Assembly: GCA_910578805.1 (NCBI GenBank)
Contig: CAJTRS010000044.1
Coordinates: 1 to 14,131 of the forward strand
Source of the DNA: an uncultured Muribaculaceae bacterium
Lineage (GTDB): Bacteria > Bacteroidota > Bacteroidia > Bacteroidales > Muribaculaceae
Reading direction: 5' to 3'
DNA length: 14,131 nucleotides
The notes under the pieces are model-generated. The model saw only the letters and a program-made list of their open reading frames with translations, ran no database searches and had not been told where the DNA came from. The stretch's first letter is position 1; each line of letters starts with the position of its first letter. Shown here one piece after another: positions 7,585-13,651 of the stretch. The position numbers and the translations under genes were made by a program.

Positions 7585-8429
7585 TGAGACGGTTGACTAT
7601 TATTTGTGCGGTGCTTGCCTTTGTGGCGGTATCCGTGAGTGGCGTGACAGTGGAAGCTGTGCGTGGAAAGGTAAACGACGGTTATAACTTCTGGCTTTAC
7701 AAGCCGGATAATGCGGCATGTGACTCGGTAAGGAAACCTCTTGTGCTTTTTCTGCATGGGGCAAGTCTTTGTGGCGGTGATCTCAGCCGGGTGAAGCGCT
7801 ACGGCACGATCGATGCGATAGAGAGGGGGCGTACGCTCGATGCCTATGTGGTGGCCCCGCAGAATCCCGGTGGAGCGTGGCGTCCGAAGAGACTGATGAA
7901 TGTTATAGACTGGGTCATGGATAGGTTTCCGGTGGATACCAACCGTGTGTATGTGATCGGAATGAGTCTGGGAGGATACGGTACTATAGACATGGTGGCC
8001 ACTTATCCCGACCGTATTGCCGCCGCCATGGCATTTTGCGGGGGAGGTACGGTGAAAGACCTTTCACGTCTCAATGAAGTGCCGCTGTGGATAGTCCACG
8101 GCACGGCCGACAGGGCTGTGACCGTGCAGCAGAGCGATAAAGTGGTGTCGGCTATGAAGGATCATGATGCCGATACCCCGAGGCTGATATATCACAGAGT
8201 GCCTGGAATGGACCATGGCCAGCCGGCACGGCTGTTTTATTTGCAGGAGAGTTATGACTGGCTTTTCGGCCATAGTCTTGATGATCCCGATCGTACAGTC
8301 AATGAGGGTTTCGATCCGGCATCGTCAGAAGTGATGCGCAATGCTTACAAAGGTCTGAAAAATACACATAAGCATAAGAAATCATCGAAGCGCAAACGTC
8401 GGTCAGGTTCAAAGGCAAAGCGCAAATGA
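7584..8429 (+). CDS. Secreted alpha/beta hydrolase with basic C-terminal tail
   Basis: A 281-residue hydrolase of the esterase/prolyl-oligopeptidase-like group. Residues 1-20 are a signal peptide. LVLFLHGAS gives the oxyanion strand (about residues 53-61), GMSLGGYG the nucleophile elbow (Ser128), VHGTADRAV the acid (Asp176) and GMDHGQP the histidine (His211), so the catalytic triad is complete. Esters or short peptides are the likely substrates. After about residue 257 the protein ends in a tail of about 25 residues dominated by Lys, Arg, His and Ser, unlike the rest of the fold. I chose the ATG at 7584, which overlaps the previous stop by one base; a GTG at 7581 would add one residue. It is co-transcribed with the propeller lipoprotein. 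Confidence 0.85.
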   Translation: MRRLTIICAVLAFVAVSVSGVTVEAVRGKVNDGYNFWLYKPDNAACDSVRKPLVLFLHGASLCGGDLSRVKRYGTIDAIERGRTLDAYVVAPQNPGGAWRPKRLMNVIDWVMDRFPVDTNRVYVIGMSLGGYGTIDMVATYPDRIAAAMAFCGGGTVKDLSRLNEVPLWIVHGTADRAVTVQQSDKVVSAMKDHDADTPRLIYHRVPGMDHGQPARLFYLQESYDWLFGHSLDDPDRTVNEGFDPASSEVMRNAYKGLKNTHKHKKSSKRKRRSGSKAKRK

Positions 8430-8479
8430 TGCAGGTGTTTTTTTAATGAATACAGTGCCGGGGATACAAATTGTGTTTA

Positions 8480-8509
8480 TTGCAAAAACGTGTTGTTTAT
8501 TTAATTTTG
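8480..8509 (+). promoter_or_regulatory. Promoter of the AraC-family gene
   Basis: TTG (8480-8482) and TAATTTTG (8502-8509) are 19 bp apart. The expected transcription start falls at about 8514-8516, on or beside the ATG at 8514, so the mRNA may have almost no leader. Confidence 0.6.
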
Positions 8510-8513
8510 TGTC

Positions 8514-9413
8514 ATGCAAAAAGATACGATTACATTTGATACGGTGACCGCTTATTGCGACTTTTTCGGGTTCGCGGTCCGGCACCCGCTGGTGGCGGTA
8601 GTGGAGTTTTCAAAAAAGGAACAGATTAAGGAGCATTGTGCTCAGTGGGGTGTGTATGCTTTATTTCTGAAGCAGACCAAAGGCTGTTCGATCAATTATG
8701 GACGGACACGCTATGATTATGACAATCAGTCGGTGGTGTGCATAGGCCCCGGTCAATATACGGAGACCCGGGTTACGGAATCTGACGCCGTCCCCAAATC
8801 CATAGGCCTAATATTCCACCCCGACCTGCTGTTCCGCACTTCGCTTGCACAGAAGATGCGTCAATACACCTTTTTCGGCTATGAGTCAAAAGAGGCGTTG
8901 CACCTGTCGGCCGACGAGACCTCAAATGTGGAGGACTGTCTGCGTCGTATAGCCAAGGAACTGAGCCACCCGATTGACAAGTTTTCCAAGAAGTTGATTG
9001 TATCCAATATCGAATTGCTTCTGGAGTATTGCATGCGTTATTACAGTCGGCAGTTTGAGGTCAGGGAGGTGTTGAACGCCGGTATTATGGCACGGTTTGA
9101 CCGCATGCTCGACGAATATGTCAACGATGGCGGCGCATTGGCTTCCGGTCTGCCAAATGTTAAATATTTTGCCGATCGCATAGCTTTGTCGGCCAATTAT
9201 TTCGGTGACCTCGTTAAGCGTGAGGCCGGTGTTACTGCCCAGGATTACATACAGGAAAAACTGCTTGGCCGCGCCAAAATGCTACTGCTCTCCGATGGCG
9301 CTAATGTAAGCCAGACGGCATATTCACTCGGATTTCAGTATCCGCAGCATTTCATCAGGTTTTTTAAGCGCAAGACAGGGGTTACACCGCGTGAATTTAT
9401 CAATGCCAACTGA
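8514..9413 (+). CDS. AraC-family transcriptional regulator
   Basis: A 299-residue regulator. The N-terminal two thirds form a cupin-like ligand or effector domain (the block around CSINYGRTRYDYDNQSVVCI and GPGQYTE is typical of the AraC-binding barrel). The C-terminal part, from about residue 213, is the double helix-turn-helix: NVKYFADRIALSANYFGDLVK (first HTH), then QEKLLGRAKMLLL, VSQTAYSLGFQYPQHFIRFFK (second HTH) and the closing TGVTPREF motif. It should bind DNA as an activator or repressor. Its target is unknown: it is a single gene, downstream of the hydrolase pair with 84 bases between, and no oxidoreductase or transporter operon follows it. The hydrolase pair is the nearest candidate target. 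The start at 8514 is the only usable Met before the conserved region. Confidence 0.9.
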   Translation: MQKDTITFDTVTAYCDFFGFAVRHPLVAVVEFSKKEQIKEHCAQWGVYALFLKQTKGCSINYGRTRYDYDNQSVVCIGPGQYTETRVTESDAVPKSIGLIFHPDLLFRTSLAQKMRQYTFFGYESKEALHLSADETSNVEDCLRRIAKELSHPIDKFSKKLIVSNIELLLEYCMRYYSRQFEVREVLNAGIMARFDRMLDEYVNDGGALASGLPNVKYFADRIALSANYFGDLVKREAGVTAQDYIQEKLLGRAKMLLLSDGANVSQTAYSLGFQYPQHFIRFFKRKTGVTPREFINAN

Positions 9414-9809
9414 AAAACCATCAACACATAGATCGCAATACTGAGAATTGACATTCCGCTCCATGCTTCACTGAGTTATGTGGTGAATTAAGGAGTAGCC
9501 GATCAGTAGGCCGTGTCTGTCGAGTGAGGCTTTTTGAGAGATGCTAATCTTATGGTTATGGTATATTACAATGTCGGTTGTGTGGCTTTGCGTGGAGATC
9601 GTGTTGGTTTAAATTCATGGTATGAATGTCACCGCGGCTTATATGGCAGGCGAAGTTGTCAAATTTTACAGTATAGTAGCATCGATCAGTTCTTGAATTG
9701 CTTAATTTATAGCTACCGCTTTAGCTTTAAAATTTAAACATAAAACATGTAGGCGGTTTAATGATAATTTCATAATTTTGTATGAATAAAGACGGTTTTT
9801 AAAACAGAA
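9414..9809. other. Gene-free stretch before the restriction-modification island
   Basis: About 400 bases without a supportable gene. Base composition drifts from the moderate GC of the AraC gene to A/T-rich sequence by about 9690. A 67-codon frame at 9534-9737 has no family character. A 24-codon fragment at 9622-9696 (MNVTAAYMAGEVVKFYS...) reads like real protein but is preceded in frame by a stop, so it could be the remnant of a decayed gene. The right end holds the -7 element of the methyltransferase gene. Confidence 0.5.
9773..9780 (+). promoter_or_regulatory. Probable -7 element for the methyltransferase gene
   Basis: TAATTTTG is a full TAnnTTTG match ending 29 bases before the methyltransferase ATG. 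No TTG lies at the usual -33 distance, so the promoter may be weak or depend on another factor. Confidence 0.45.
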
Positions 9810-10547
9810 ATGGATACGCCTAAAATATCAGGATATAGGATATATGCTCCGGAGCAAAGCAGAAGGACAATGCATAATTTTCTCCCCGAATTTTATCCGG
9901 ATCTCCCACAGGGTAAGTATCAGATAATATATGCAGATCCTCCATGGGATTATGGTGGAAAAATGCAATTTGATAGAAGTTCTAAAAAGGAAGAGAATTT
10001 AGGTTGGGAAAAGAATATATTTATAAGTGCAGCGAATTTTAAGTATCCTACTATAAAAACAAAGGAACTTAAAAAAATTCCTATATCATCGATATGCGAT
10101 GATGATTGTCTCTTGTTCATGTGGGTTACCAATCCACACTTGGCGCAAGGTATTGAACTTGGTACCGCATGGGGATTTGAGTATAAGACTGTAGCTTTTG
10201 TTTGGGATAAGATGATTCATAATCCAGGACAATATACTTTGTCTAATTGTGAATTATGTCTGGTATTTAAACGAGGACGAATACCTCGACCTCGTGGCGC
10301 GAGAAATATGCAACAACTTGTCAGAGAGCCTCGCAGTGGTCATAGCGTGAAACCTAATGAGGTCAGACAGAGGATAATGAAGATGTTTCCTGAACAAAAT
10401 AAAATAGAATTGTTTGCTCGCCAGAAATTTCCCGGTTGGGACGTATGGGGTCTTGACGTAAGAGAGGAGATGGCATATGGAAATATTATTGATCAAGATA
10501 ATGGTTGCCAAAGAAGTTGCGATGTTATGTCTCTTTTTGCCGAGTGA
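9810..10547 (+). CDS. MT-A70-family DNA N6-adenine methyltransferase (Type II R-M)
   Basis: A 245-residue adenine methyltransferase. YADPPWDYGG carries the catalytic DPPW (residues 43-46). LFMWVTNPHL and WGFEYKTVAFVWDK are the next conserved strands. The C-terminal part has RGARNMQQLV, EPRSGHSVKPNEVR, IELFARQKFPGWDVWG, the usual MT-A70 ending. MT-A70 proteins include a small bacterial subfamily of DNA m6A methyltransferases, to which I recall M.MunI belonging. Its neighbour is a MunI-like endonuclease 31 bases away on the opposite strand. The likely job is therefore to methylate the inner adenine of CAATTG and protect the host (inference). Codon use is far richer in A/T than in the flanking genes, a sign of horizontal acquisition. 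Confidence 0.9.
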   Translation: MDTPKISGYRIYAPEQSRRTMHNFLPEFYPDLPQGKYQIIYADPPWDYGGKMQFDRSSKKEENLGWEKNIFISAANFKYPTIKTKELKKIPISSICDDDCLLFMWVTNPHLAQGIELGTAWGFEYKTVAFVWDKMIHNPGQYTLSNCELCLVFKRGRIPRPRGARNMQQLVREPRSGHSVKPNEVRQRIMKMFPEQNKIELFARQKFPGWDVWGLDVREEMAYGNIIDQDNGCQRSCDVMSLFAE

Positions 10548-10578
10548 GGTGATGTTGTGTTCTAAATCTGCTTGATTG

Positions 10579-11178
10579 TCATTCGAGCAGTGGTAGAATT
10601 TTGGATAAAAAATGATTTACCAACGGTTTAGGATTGAAAGTGTCTCGCCAGAATGTTAAATTGGTGTCATTTCCATCAAACCAGAATCGAATCTCTCTTA
10701 CGCGGCATATATCTCTGGTAATATCGCCTTGAAACACTATCCAGAATGGATATTCAGGAGGATTTATGCCACTGTTTTCTCTCATTAATTTTAATAATCC
10801 CGGTGTGAAGTATTTGCATAGTCTCTCGTGGGCGTTACCTCTGCCGGCACTACGTTTTTTGTTCTCTACCCAACCGTCTTGACGTTTGATTTCGATATAG
10901 ATTTCTTTGCCAGAGTCATTATTGCGTATTAGAAAATCTGGTTTGATTCCATGTTTGTTTATCGGTTTCTGGGGTACATAAATCTGGTTTAGTTCTTCTT
11001 GGTCAAGTTGCACTTCGGTGTATATGTTGTTGAATTGTTTAGGATTCTTGATTATCTCAAGTTCGGAATCCTGAAAAAGATTATGAAACACTTCATAAAA
11101 TGAGTGTTCTGCATTAGCTGCCATTCTCCCGCCGTAGTCTTGCCATTTTCGTCTTAAACTATTTTCAATGCTTCCCAT
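10579..11178 (-). CDS. Type II restriction endonuclease, MunI/EcoRI-like (predicted CAATTG)
   Basis: A 199-residue PD-(D/E)xK nuclease. The active site is Asp81 (in IKPDFLI), Glu96 and Lys98 (YIEIKRQDGW), with the same 15-residue Asp-Glu spacing as I recall for MunI (Asp83, Glu98, Lys100). The following block AGRGNAHERLCKYFTPGLLK matches MunI and contains GNAHER, the counterpart of the EcoRI GNAIER segment that reads the central AATT. Arg113 and Arg119 correspond to MunI Arg115 and Arg121, and the former reads the outer C:G pair. These point to CAATTG cleavage. FWIVFQGDITRDxxRVREIRFW is another shared block. Family length is about 200, so the gene is intact. It overlaps the controller gene by 25 bases, and the Met at 11178 matches the MunI N-terminus (MGxxE...W). 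Confidence 0.9.
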   Translation of the reverse strand: MGSIENSLRRKWQDYGGRMAANAEHSFYEVFHNLFQDSELEIIKNPKQFNNIYTEVQLDQEELNQIYVPQKPINKHGIKPDFLIRNNDSGKEIYIEIKRQDGWVENKKRSAGRGNAHERLCKYFTPGLLKLMRENSGINPPEYPFWIVFQGDITRDICRVREIRFWFDGNDTNLTFWRDTFNPKPLVNHFLSKILPLLE

Positions 11179-11378
11179 ATATCAGATATTTTAATATTTA
11201 AGCCGATAGATAATTTGTATATAGTATTCAATGTTGGTGATTTTTCTCCACGTTCAATGGCTCCAATGTAGGTTCTGTGCATTCCGCATTTGAATGCAAG
11301 TTCATCTTGTGTTATGCCTTTGTCTTTTCGGTATTGAGCAATTTGCTTTCCGAAATGCTTGTTTATGTCGTAATCCAT
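11154..11378 (-). CDS. R-M controller (C) protein, XRE/Cro HTH
   Basis: A 74-residue single-domain helix-turn-helix protein. QIAQYRKDKGITQDELAFKC, then HRTYIGAIERGEKSPTLNTI, then YKLSIGLNIKISDIWEAL follow the XRE pattern of controller proteins of Type II restriction-modification systems (size, ITQDELA, RTYIGAIERGEKSPT). In such systems the C protein binds its own promoter and delays endonuclease expression until the host is methylated. The gene is the first of the C-R unit, and its end overlaps the endonuclease gene by 25 bases. The promoter just upstream suggests a leaderless transcript, as is known for several C genes. Whether it also acts on the methyltransferase gene, 1.6 kb away and facing it, cannot be told. 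Confidence 0.88.
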   Translation of the reverse strand: MDYDINKHFGKQIAQYRKDKGITQDELAFKCGMHRTYIGAIERGEKSPTLNTIYKLSIGLNIKISDIWEALKIV

Positions 11379-11385
11379 ATTTTTA

Positions 11386-11416
11386 CAAAATTATAAGTCA
11401 GTATTTTTGTTTGCAA
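11386..11416 (-). promoter_or_regulatory. Promoter of the C-R unit, possibly C-regulated
   Basis: On the minus strand TTG (11414-11416) and TAATTTTG (11386-11393) are 20 bp apart. The last base of the -7 box lies 7 bases from the C start codon, so the transcript would have almost no leader. GACTTATAA (11391-11399, minus strand) overlaps the -7 box and resembles the GACT-TATA half-site of known C-box operators; no clear second half is seen. Confidence 0.6.
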
Positions 11417-11469
11417 CATTCTAAAGATAGCATTTGGGGTCGTGGAAATGAAAATAAATAATGGAGGGC

Positions 11470-11500
11470 TTGGTAGTTACGGAAATTATGTGTAATTTTG
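11470..11500 (+). promoter_or_regulatory. Promoter of rplU-rpmA
   Basis: TTG (11470-11472) and TAATTTTG (11493-11500) are 20 bp apart, an excellent match. The start should be near 11506, which leaves a leader of about 93 bases before rplU. Confidence 0.7.
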
Positions 11501-11505
11501 TGGGA

Positions 11506-11598
11506 AATTTTTCCGTATCGGGCTTAATTAAGAGTGAAGCCATATAAAATGTGACCGATCCGCCCGACGGGTTAACCTATAAAAGTATTTTAACAACG
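11506..11598 (+). promoter_or_regulatory. Structured 5' leader of rplU
   Basis: The leader is long and contains TCGGGC (11518-11523) able to pair with GCCCGA (11562-11567), enclosing about 38 bases, and a GGTTAACC palindrome (11570-11577) close to the start codon. Ribosomal protein operons are often controlled by such leaders, but I recognise no known leader family, so regulation is an inference. Confidence 0.35.
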
Positions 11599-11919
11599 AT
11601 GTACGCAATCGTAGAAATTCAAGGACAGCAGTTCAAGGCCGAGGCCGACAAGTTCTTGTACGTTCATTATCTCGGCGAAGCCGTAAAAGAAGGTGACAAG
11701 GTGGAATTTGACCGTGTGCTCCTCGCTGACGCCGACGGTACTGTAAAGGTTGGCGCCCCCACAGTAGATGGCGCAAAAGTAGTTTGCGAGGTTCTTACTC
11801 CCCTCGTGAAAGGTGAAAAGGTAATCGTGTTCAAGAAGAAACGCCGCAAAGGCTATCGTCGCAAAAACGGTCACCGTCAGTATTTCACCAAAGTGTTAAT
11901 TAAAGAAGTAGTTGCTTAA
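11599..11919 (+). CDS. rplU: 50S ribosomal protein L21 (bL21)
   Basis: A 106-residue bL21, a large-subunit protein binding 23S rRNA. It opens with MYAIVEIQGQQFKAEADKF and has the typical basic C-terminal section FKKKRRKGYRRKNGHRQ followed by the closing strand YFTKVLIKEV. Length is standard. The frame is open upstream to 11551, but the ATG at 11599 gives the conserved L21 start, and the longer start would add unrelated residues from the leader. It is followed by rpmA after 21 bases, the usual order in bacteria. Confidence 0.97.
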   Translation: MYAIVEIQGQQFKAEADKFLYVHYLGEAVKEGDKVEFDRVLLADADGTVKVGAPTVDGAKVVCEVLTPLVKGEKVIVFKKKRRKGYRRKNGHRQYFTKVLIKEVVA

Positions 11920-11940
11920 TCCTCAAAAATCTAAAAGACA

Positions 11941-12201
11941 ATGGCACATAAAAAAGGTGTAGGTAGTTCGAAGAACGGTCGTGAATCGGAAAGCAAACGA
12001 CTCGGCGTTAAGGTTTTTGGTGGCCAGTTTGCAAAGGCCGGCAACATCATCAAGCGTCAGCGTGGCACTGTGCATCACCCCGGTCTCAATGTAGGCATGG
12101 GCAAGGATCACACTCTGTATGCTCTTATTGACGGAGTGGTTGTGTTTACCGAAGGTAAAAACGGCCGTCGCTTCATCAATGTAAATCCTGCCGACGCGTA
12201 A
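11941..12201 (+). CDS. rpmA: 50S ribosomal protein L27 (bL27)
   Basis: An 86-residue bL27. The N-terminus MAHKKGVGSSKNGR reaches toward the peptidyl-transferase centre and has no cleavable extension of the Firmicutes kind. ESESKRLGVKVFGGQ, GNIIKRQRGT and HHPGLNVGMGKDHTLYAL are the conserved L27 blocks. It is co-transcribed with rplU and followed by a hairpin terminator. Confidence 0.97.
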   Translation: MAHKKGVGSSKNGRESESKRLGVKVFGGQFAKAGNIIKRQRGTVHHPGLNVGMGKDHTLYALIDGVVVFTEGKNGRRFINVNPADA

Positions 12202-12234
12202 GGTAGATCATTACCTTTGATCAAAGAGATTGTT

Positions 12235-12285
12235 AGGTTTCGTGTTTCCCATGTTTATGGGGATTGCGAAACCTGACTGTTTTGT
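12235..12285 (+). terminator. Terminator after rpmA
   Basis: AGGTTTCG (12235-12242) pairs with CGAAACCT (12267-12274). Inside it, TTCCCAT (12246-12252) pairs with ATGGGGA (12257-12263) through a GTTT loop, with one G-U pair. A short T-rich stretch (GTTTTGT, 12279-12285) follows, as expected for a rho-independent terminator of rplU-rpmA. Confidence 0.7.
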
Positions 12286-12309
12286 ATGATATAATATCAG
12301 CAATAGAAG

Positions 12310-12347
12310 CAGCACCGTCACAAGAGGAGACTCTTGTGACGGTGCTG
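12310..12347. terminator. 17-bp perfect hairpin with GAGA tetraloop, 3' of the aquaporin gene
   Basis: CAGCACCGTCACAAGAG (12310-12326) pairs perfectly with 12331-12347 around a GAGA loop, which is a GNRA tetraloop on the plus strand (TCTC on minus). It lies 25 bases after the aquaporin stop and beyond the rpmA terminator, so it most likely ends the aquaporin transcript and blocks readthrough. No strong T-run follows on either side. Confidence 0.6.
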
Positions 12348-12372
12348 TGTTTATATAATCTGGTTCGGTGGA

Positions 12373-13083
12373 TTATTTTTCACAGGTGTTTTTGTTGCAG
12401 CAGCAGTTTACGGCGAGACGGTAGAGGATCACGGCGAGCACCGCACCGGCGAGAGGACCTACAACCATCACCCAGAAGTCACTCCAGGCATCGCCTGTGG
12501 AGAAGAGTGCCGGCCCGAAGCTACGTGCGGGATTTACTGAGCAGTTGTCAACCGGAATACCTACTATGTTAACCAGACCTAAAGCGAGACCTATGGCGAG
12601 TCCGGCAAAGTTTCCGAATCCTTTCTTGGCATCTGTGGCTCCCAGGATTACAAATACAAAGAACATGGTAAGAAGTACTTCGGCAAGCAGAGCCATACCT
12701 TGAGTGGCGCCCGGCTGGAGAACGTTGGCCGCGAGATTGGCTCCGCTCTGTGCGGTCTCGCCACCGAATGTGAAGCCGAGGCCGGTCTGGGTGAACCAGT
12801 AGAGCAGTCCGCCGCCAATGGCCGCACCGATAAGTTGCGCCACTACGTATCCGCAAAAATCTTTTATCGACATTTTGCCGGCTATCATCATGGCAAATGA
12901 TACTGCGGGATTGACGTGGCAACCTGACACATTGCCTATTGCATAACACAGGCATACAAGTACAAGACCGAAGCAGAGGCCTATGCCGAGAACGCCGATG
13001 GACGGTCCGGCCAATACGGCGCTACCGCAGGCGAGCAATACTAAAAACATGGTGCCGAGCAATTCGGCTACATACTTTTTCAT
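12373..13083 (-). CDS. Aquaporin (MIP family, AqpZ-like)
   Basis: A 236-residue inner-membrane channel. Two half-pore motifs are present, HVNPAV (Asn58-Pro59-Ala60) and SVNPARS (Asn184-Pro185-Ala186), with six transmembrane segments in two repeats. By alignment with E. coli AqpZ (Phe43, His174, Thr183, Arg189) the selectivity filter here is Phe38, Asn172, Cys181 and Arg187. The usual histidine is thus Asn, and the Thr is Cys as in human AQP1. The loop lacks the extra Asp/Gly features of glycerol facilitators, so water or a small solute is expected. The C-terminus carries four cysteines in the last ten residues (NCCCNKNTCEK). It is a single gene on minus, convergent with rpmA, with its -7 element about 55 bases upstream. 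Confidence 0.93.
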   Translation of the reverse strand: MKKYVAELLGTMFLVLLACGSAVLAGPSIGVLGIGLCFGLVLVCLCYAIGNVSGCHVNPAVSFAMMIAGKMSIKDFCGYVVAQLIGAAIGGGLLYWFTQTGLGFTFGGETAQSGANLAANVLQPGATQGMALLAEVLLTMFFVFVILGATDAKKGFGNFAGLAIGLALGLVNIVGIPVDNCSVNPARSFGPALFSTGDAWSDFWVMVVGPLAGAVLAVILYRLAVNCCCNKNTCEK

Positions 13084-13137
13084 ACGTTTTTGAATTTTGG
13101 TTAGTTAATTGGGTTGAATAAATAGTAATGTGTATGG

Positions 13138-13145
13138 CAAATGTA
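13138..13145 (-). promoter_or_regulatory. Probable -7 element for the aquaporin gene
   Basis: The minus strand reads TACATTTG, a full TAnnTTTG match about 55 bases before the start codon. No TTG is found at the right distance for a -33 element. Confidence 0.4.
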
Positions 13146-13194
13146 AGTTTTTTTATCAATAAATCATGAAAAAATGACAGGTTATTGTAATAAA

Positions 13195-13226
13195 TTGCGG
13201 ACAATATTTAAAAAAAGCTATATTTT
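13195..13226 (+). promoter_or_regulatory. Possible promoter of the LEA-like gene
   Basis: TTG (13195-13197) and TATATTTT (13219-13226) are 21 bp apart; the last base of the -7 box is T instead of G, so this is a near match. It would give a leader of about 55 bases. Confidence 0.4.
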
Positions 13227-13286
13227 AAACGATTAGCGAGGCGGTGTTGTTGAAACAGCGTAACTAATAATTTTATCTGATTGTAT

Positions 13287-13553
13287 ATGAATACCGTAGA
13301 TGTAAACAATGCTGCACACAAGGCAGCAGAGATGTCGAAGGCGGCAGCCGAAGTGAGTATGAAAGAGGCCGGTAAGTCGGCTCAGTTAGGGGCCGAGTCC
13401 GTAAAAGAAAAAGTAGCCGGACAGAGTGCCGAAATAAAGGAGAAGGCATCAGAAGCCGGCCATAATATCATGGACAAGGTGAAAGGGGTGGCCGGTCAGG
13501 CGCTTGATGCCGTTTCAAAGGCCGCCCATGATTGGTCGGATAAGCTTAAGTGA
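13287..13553 (+). CDS. Small LEA-like hydrophilic helical protein
   Basis: An 88-residue protein with no signal peptide, made almost entirely of Ala, Lys, Glu, Ser, Gly and Val. Segments such as KAAEMSKAAAEV, KEAGKSAQLGAESVKEKVAG, QSAEIKEKASEAG and DKVKGVAGQALDAVSKAA repeat an amphipathic-helix pattern of about 11 residues. This resembles group-3 LEA or other small stress proteins that bind membranes or shield proteins during desiccation or osmotic stress. A named family cannot be assigned. I used the ATG at 13287; the TTG two codons earlier is less likely. It is a single gene next to the divergent aquaporin, so a shared osmotic-stress role is conceivable. A strong terminator follows. Confidence 0.75.
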   Translation: MNTVDVNNAAHKAAEMSKAAAEVSMKEAGKSAQLGAESVKEKVAGQSAEIKEKASEAGHNIMDKVKGVAGQALDAVSKAAHDWSDKLK

Positions 13554-13587
13554 TCCTGTCGGGATTCATTTATGTGTTAATGATGAG

Positions 13588-13636
13588 AAAGAGCGCAATG
13601 CCAGGGACAGAACCCCTGTGATATTGCGCTCTTTTT
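13588..13636. terminator. Bidirectional terminator
   Basis: AAAGAGCGCAAT (13588-13599) pairs over 12 bp with ATTGCGCTCTTT (13623-13634), and inside it CAGGG (13602-13606) pairs with CCCTG (13614-13618). TTTTT follows on plus, and the A-run on the left gives T's on minus. It separates the LEA-like gene from the convergent DUF4252-like gene. Confidence 0.88.
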
Positions 13637-13651
13637 ATGGGATTGCGGATT

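Noticed and set aside
9414..9530. Hydrophobic stretch on the minus strand after the AraC gene
   Set aside because: A short membrane-like run appears in one frame but is interrupted by stops; not enough for a pseudogene call.
9534..9737. 67-codon plus-strand frame before the methyltransferase gene
   Set aside because: No recognisable domain, no promoter match, irregular composition; treated as chance.
12215..12226. 12-base palindrome CTTTGATCAAAG after rpmA
   Set aside because: No T-run and no relation to a promoter; a palindrome this short in an intergenic region can be chance.
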